DNA of 27,002 nucleotides from Lentisphaeria bacterium (GTDB lineage: Bacteria; Verrucomicrobiota; Lentisphaeria; Oligosphaerales; Oligosphaeraceae), in NCBI GenBank assembly GCA_016287975.1, contig JAEEXV010000175.1:1-27002 (forward strand), read 5' to 3'. A program made the position numbers and the translations under genes. The notes under the pieces are model-generated. The model saw only the letters and a program-made list of their open reading frames with translations. It searched no databases and was not told the DNA's origin. Of this stretch, positions 23,834 through 27,002 are shown piece by piece. Every line of letters begins with the position of its first letter. Position 1 is the first letter of the stretch.

Positions 23834-24415
23834 ATGGGCACCTATCTTAGCCTCATCGTTGGCTGCATTCTGGTCAACAACTTCGTGCTGACGCAGATCC
23901 TGGGCATCTGCCCGTTCCTCGGGGTCTCCAAGTCCAGCAAGACCGCGCTGGGCATGGGCGGCGCGGTCATCTTCGTGATGGCCATCGCGGGCTTCGTCAC
24001 CGCGTGCGTCTACCGCTTCCTGCTCGTGCCCTTCCACGTCAAGTATCTGGAGACCATCGTATTCATCCTGGTCATCGCGGGCATCGTGCAGATCCTGGAA
24101 ATCCTGCTGATGAAGTTCTCCCGCGCCCTGTACCAGGCGCTCGGAATCTACCTGCCGCTCATCACCACCAACTGCGCCGTCCTGGGCGCGGCGCTCCTCT
24201 GCACCAAGAAGGACTACGGCATCTTCAAAAGCACCGTCTTCTGCGCCGCCTCCGCCGCGGGATTCGCCCTGGCCCTGCTCATCTTCTCCAGCATCCGCGA
24301 GCGCCTGGAACTCTCGCGCCCGCCCAAAGCCCTGCGAGGCATCCCACTCGCCCTCATCACCGCAGGCATCCTCGCCATGGCCTTCATGGGCTTCTCAGGC
24401 CTCGGCAGCCATTAG
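23834..24415 (+). CDS. rnfA: Rnf electron transport complex subunit A
   Basis: Protein of 193 aa, exactly the normal RnfA length, an inner-membrane protein with six hydrophobic helices. The family signature VGCILVNNFVLTQILGICPFLGVSKS (9-34) is clear, as is the central LPLITTNCAVLGAALL, which is mirrored in RnfE/NqrD-type proteins. RnfA forms part of the membrane core of the Rnf complex, which couples reduced ferredoxin oxidation to NAD+ reduction and Na+ or H+ export. ATG 23834 was chosen by homology; the open frame extends to 23702 but that part covers the SDR-tail repeat. It is first in a tightly spaced rnfABCD run with a 13-bp gap to rnfB. No clear promoter was found upstream. Confidence 0.95.
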   Translation: MGTYLSLIVGCILVNNFVLTQILGICPFLGVSKSSKTALGMGGAVIFVMAIAGFVTACVYRFLLVPFHVKYLETIVFILVIAGIVQILEILLMKFSRALYQALGIYLPLITTNCAVLGAALLCTKKDYGIFKSTVFCAASAAGFALALLIFSSIRERLELSRPPKALRGIPLALITAGILAMAFMGFSGLGSH

Positions 24416-24428
24416 AGGAACCACCGCC

Positions 24429-25205
24429 ATGTCCACCCTCCTCATCATCGCACTGGTCGGCCTCGCCACGGGCCTCGCCATCGCCGTCGTCTCCCGCTTC
24501 TTCTCCACCCCATCGGACCCCCTCGCCGACCAACTCCGGGGAATGCTCCCTGGCGCCAACTGCGGCGCCTGCGGATTCCCAGGCTGCTCAGGATACGCTG
24601 CCGCCCTCGCCAAGCGCCAGGCCAAGCCAGGCCTCTGCACCTCCCAGAAGCCCGAGGCCGCCGCCGAAATGGCGAAACTCCTCGGCACCGCCGTGGAGGC
24701 CCGCGAACCCAAGGTCGCCGTCGTCTGCTGCAGCGGCGACGACGCCCACGCCACCCGCCAGGCCGCCTACAACGGCGTCAACAACTGCCGCGACGCCATG
24801 CAGGTCGCCGCAGGCGCCAAGACCTGCACCTACGGATGCCTCGGCCTCGGTGCCTGCGCCCGCGCCTGCCCGTTCGGCGCCATCGAGATCGTCCACCGCC
24901 TCGCCGTCGTCCACAAGGAACTCTGCCGAGGCTGCGGCAAATGCGTGCAGACCTGCCCCAAGAAACTCATCAAGCTCGTCCCCAAGTCCGCGCCCATCCA
25001 CGTCTTCTGCTCCTCCCCCCTCAAGGGCTTCCAGAAGCGCGCCGCCTGCAAGGGCGCATGCATCGGCTGCGGCAAATGCGTGCGGACCGCCCCCGACAAC
25101 ATGCGAATGGACTCCGGCATCTCCCTCGCCTCCGTCAACTACGGCAATCCCCCCGACGCCTCCCTCGCACAGGCCTGCCCCACCCACGCCCTGCGCGAAA
25201 ACTGA
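24429..25205 (+). CDS. rnfB: Rnf electron transport complex subunit B (iron-sulfur)
   Basis: Protein of 258 aa. An N-terminal membrane helix (about 3-22) is followed by the RnfB 4Fe-4S motif with C45, C48, C53 and C70 (GANCGACGFPGCSGYA). Ferredoxin-type clusters follow at C133/C137/C143/C147 and C166/C169/C172/C176. A further motif has C211/C214/C217, but Ala221 stands where a fourth cysteine is expected, while C250-Pro near the end could serve as partner. RnfB takes electrons from ferredoxin and passes them into the complex. A GAGGA-like ribosome site precedes ATG 24429, and rnfC begins 9 bp after the stop. The cluster count and the missing cysteine are as read from the sequence; their effect is inference. 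Confidence 0.95.
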   Translation: MSTLLIIALVGLATGLAIAVVSRFFSTPSDPLADQLRGMLPGANCGACGFPGCSGYAAALAKRQAKPGLCTSQKPEAAAEMAKLLGTAVEAREPKVAVVCCSGDDAHATRQAAYNGVNNCRDAMQVAAGAKTCTYGCLGLGACARACPFGAIEIVHRLAVVHKELCRGCGKCVQTCPKKLIKLVPKSAPIHVFCSSPLKGFQKRAACKGACIGCGKCVRTAPDNMRMDSGISLASVNYGNPPDASLAQACPTHALREN

Positions 25206-25214
25206 CTTCCCACC

Positions 25215-26567
25215 ATGAGCAGGATCTTCCATTTCTACGGCGGCGTCCACCCGATGCAGGACAAGGTCTCGCGCGGCGCCGCCATCGTCTCCGCGCCGAT
25301 CCTGGAGCGCTACACCGTCCCGCTGACGATGCACATCGGCGCGCCCGCCAAGGCGCTGGTCAAGGCGGGCGACACGGTGCTGCGGGGCCAGCAGATCGGC
25401 GAGGCCGCCAGTTTCGTCTCCGCGAACATCCATTCGCCGACCTCGGGCAAGGTCAAATCCCTGGGCTTCTGCCTCAGCCCCCTCGGCATCCAGGTCCCCT
25501 GCGTCGAAATCGAGGCCGACGGACAGGACACCCCCGCCGAGCCATTCGAGCCCATCAAGAACTGGCAGGACGCCGACCCCGACCTGCTCCGCAAGCGCGT
25601 CGCCGACGCCGGCATCGTCGGCATGGGTGGCGCCTCCTTCCCCTCCGCCGTCAAACTCACCGTCCCCCCTGGCAAATCCATCGACACCCTCATCGTCAAC
25701 GGCGTCGAATGCGAGCCCTGCCTCACCGCCGACCATCGGCTGATGCTCGAAAGCCCGCAGTCCATCCTCGCGGGCGTCTCCATCGTCGCGCGCCTCCTCG
25801 GCGTCCAGAACACGGTCATCGCCATCGAGGACAACAAGGAGGACGCCATCGAACTCTTGACCCAGGCCGCCGCAGGCACCCCCATCCAGGTCGTCCCCCT
25901 CAAGGTGCGCTATCCGCAGGGCGCCGAGAAGCAGCTCATCTACACCATCACGCGGCGCCAGGTCCCATCGGGCGGCCTCCCCGCCGACGTCCACTGCGTC
26001 GTGCAGAACATCGGCACGATGAGCGCCATCGCGGAGGCCATCCTCGACGGCAAGCCGCTCTACGAGCGCGTCACCACCGTCACTGGCGGCCCCGTGCGCA
26101 ACCCGGGCAACTGGCGCTTCCGCGTCGGCACCCCGTACGCCGAGGCGATCCGCCTCTCCGGCGGCACCACCGGCCCCGTCGCCAAGATCATCTCGGGCGG
26201 CCCCATGATGGGCTTCTCCGTCTACTCGCAGGAGATCCCCATCATGAAGAACACCTCAGGCATCCTCCTCATGGGGCCCGACGAGGTCTTCCAATACACC
26301 TCCCGCGCATGCATCCGCTGCGGACGCTGCAACGACGCCTGCCCCATGCAGCTCATGCCAGGCATCCTCTCCGCCCAGATCGAGAACGAGCGCTTCGAGG
26401 ACGCCCAGAACTGGCATGTCATGGACTGCATGGAGTGCGGCTGCTGCTCCTTCGTCTGCCCTGCGGGGCGCCCCCTCGTCCAGCACATGCGCCGCGCCAA
26501 GGCCGAAGTCGGCGCCAAACTCCGCGCCCAGAAGGCCGCCGCCGCCCCCAAACCCTCCGCCAAATAG
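25215..26567 (+). CDS. rnfC: Rnf electron transport complex subunit C
   Basis: Protein of 450 aa, normal for RnfC. It starts with the family-typical GGVHP segment. A barrel-sandwich region follows (KAGDTVLRGQQIGEA, about 51-65) and then the Complex-I 51-kDa-like NADH/FMN domain (GMGGASFPSAVKL, about 137-149, and NGVECEPCLTADHRLM). Two complete 4Fe-4S motifs are present, C366/C369/C372/C376 and C405/C408/C411/C415. RnfC is the soluble NADH-reacting subunit on the cytoplasmic face. The Ala/Lys/Pro-rich C-terminal tail is short, without the long repeat extension of gammaproteobacterial RnfC. No strong ribosome binding site precedes ATG 25215, so coupling to rnfB is likely. Confidence 0.96.
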   Translation: MSRIFHFYGGVHPMQDKVSRGAAIVSAPILERYTVPLTMHIGAPAKALVKAGDTVLRGQQIGEAASFVSANIHSPTSGKVKSLGFCLSPLGIQVPCVEIEADGQDTPAEPFEPIKNWQDADPDLLRKRVADAGIVGMGGASFPSAVKLTVPPGKSIDTLIVNGVECEPCLTADHRLMLESPQSILAGVSIVARLLGVQNTVIAIEDNKEDAIELLTQAAAGTPIQVVPLKVRYPQGAEKQLIYTITRRQVPSGGLPADVHCVVQNIGTMSAIAEAILDGKPLYERVTTVTGGPVRNPGNWRFRVGTPYAEAIRLSGGTTGPVAKIISGGPMMGFSVYSQEIPIMKNTSGILLMGPDEVFQYTSRACIRCGRCNDACPMQLMPGILSAQIENERFEDAQNWHVMDCMECGCCSFVCPAGRPLVQHMRRAKAEVGAKLRAQKAAAAPKPSAK

Positions 26568-26588
26568 CCCCTCCCCGCGCCTCTTCCC

Positions 26589-27002
26589 ATGCCGGATCCC
26601 ACCCCCCAAGCCGAATCGCCCGCCGTGCCGCTGATCGTCTCCAGTTCGCCGCACTTCCACACCTCGGAGACTGTCGAGAGCATCATGCGCTGGGTTCTCG
26701 TCGCCCTCGCCCCCGCCTGCCTCGCCGCCCTCTGGTTCTTCGGCTGGCACGCCCTGCGCGTGCTCGTCGTCACCACGGCCGCGAGCCTCGCCTTCGAGTA
26801 TGCCGCCGCCAAGGCCATGAAGCGCCAGCCCGACCTCAAGGACTGCTCCGCCGCCGTGACGGGGCTGCTCCTCGGCATGAACCTGCCCGCCTCCACACCC
26901 TGGTGGATCTGCACCATCGGCGCCTTCGTCGCCATCGTCTTCGGCAAGATGCTCTACGGCGGGCTCGGCACCAACCCCTTCAACCCCGCCCTCGTCGGCC
27001 GC
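26589..27002 (+). CDS. rnfD: Rnf electron transport complex subunit D (5' part, cut by the window end)
   Basis: The first 138 residues are present. A polar start (SSSPHFHTSETVESIM, typical of RnfD) leads into hydrophobic helices, a KRQPDLKDCSAAVTGLLLGMNLP loop-helix, and KMLYGGLGTNPFNPALVGR at the window edge, a strongly conserved RnfD motif. The flavin-attachment Thr lies further downstream, outside the window. RnfD is a membrane subunit carrying covalent FMN. ATG 26589 lies 21 bp after the rnfC stop. The A-B-C-D order matches the rnfABCDGE arrangement of gammaproteobacteria more than the rnfCDGEAB order of clostridia and Bacteroidetes. Confidence 0.93.
   Translation, partial: MPDPTPQAESPAVPLIVSSSPHFHTSETVESIMRWVLVALAPACLAALWFFGWHALRVLVVTTAASLAFEYAAAKAMKRQPDLKDCSAAVTGLLLGMNLPASTPWWICTIGAFVAIVFGKMLYGGLGTNPFNPALVGR

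Noticed and set aside
24588..25994. 468-codon minus-strand frame opposite rnfB and rnfC
   Set aside because: Gly/Asp/Ala/Val-rich low-complexity shadow of two certain genes.

Overview
The window looks like the chromosome of a GC-rich, Gram-negative, carbohydrate-degrading anaerobe of the Lentisphaeria/Victivallales type (PVC superphylum). This rests on gene style, not on a marker gene: very large secreted and cytoplasmic glycoside hydrolases, a stand-alone prepilin-like protein beginning [16 protein letters not shown], a Gfo/Idh dehydrogenase beside an AraC regulator, a zinc-ribbon/SUMF1 protein, ORF6N proteins and an Rnf complex. No rRNA, tRNA or CRISPR array was seen. The taxonomic call is inference.

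Layout. 1-178: GC-rich hairpins ending in a T-run, probably the terminator of a + strand transcript from the left. 179-1135 (-): zinc-ribbon SUMF1 protein. 1136-1639: non-coding and rich in repeats. 1640-3126 (-): an AbiEi/AbiEii toxin-antitoxin pair with a well-formed promoter and overlapping inverted repeat. 3295-14808 (-): a six-gene carbohydrate cluster. In transcription order it holds a secreted GH of 1192 aa, a prepilin-like protein, a second secreted GH of 838 aa, a Gfo/Idh dehydrogenase, an AraC regulator and a cytoplasmic GH106-like hydrolase. The last four genes are packed with gaps or overlaps of 4-18 bp. 14809-15349: a divergent control region carrying a 257-bp MITE-like element with 21-bp terminal inverted repeats and an 8-bp target duplication. 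15350-19788 (+): a GH38 alpha-mannosidase followed by a MATE exporter. 19805-21124 (-): a second MATE exporter, convergent with the first. 21234-22007 (-): an SDR dehydrogenase. 22008-23833: an ORF6N gene surrounded by decayed copies of itself, recurring 23-bp palindromes and a copy of the SDR gene tail. 23834-27002 (+): rnfA, rnfB, rnfC and the start of rnfD.

How the parts may work together. The two secreted GH proteins share catalytic-type motifs and probably attack the same kind of glycan outside the cytoplasm. The GH106-like enzyme and the GH38 mannosidase lack signal peptides and would finish oligosaccharides inside, the Gfo/Idh protein would oxidise a released sugar, and the AraC protein would sense it. 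No sugar transporter is visible in the window. The Rnf complex would couple ferredoxin oxidation to NAD+ reduction and ion pumping, as expected for a fermentative anaerobe.

The most notable non-coding observations are the MITE-like insertion between a plausible promoter and the 1192-aa GH gene, and the palindrome family that is both part of the ORF6N coding sequence and scattered between genes.
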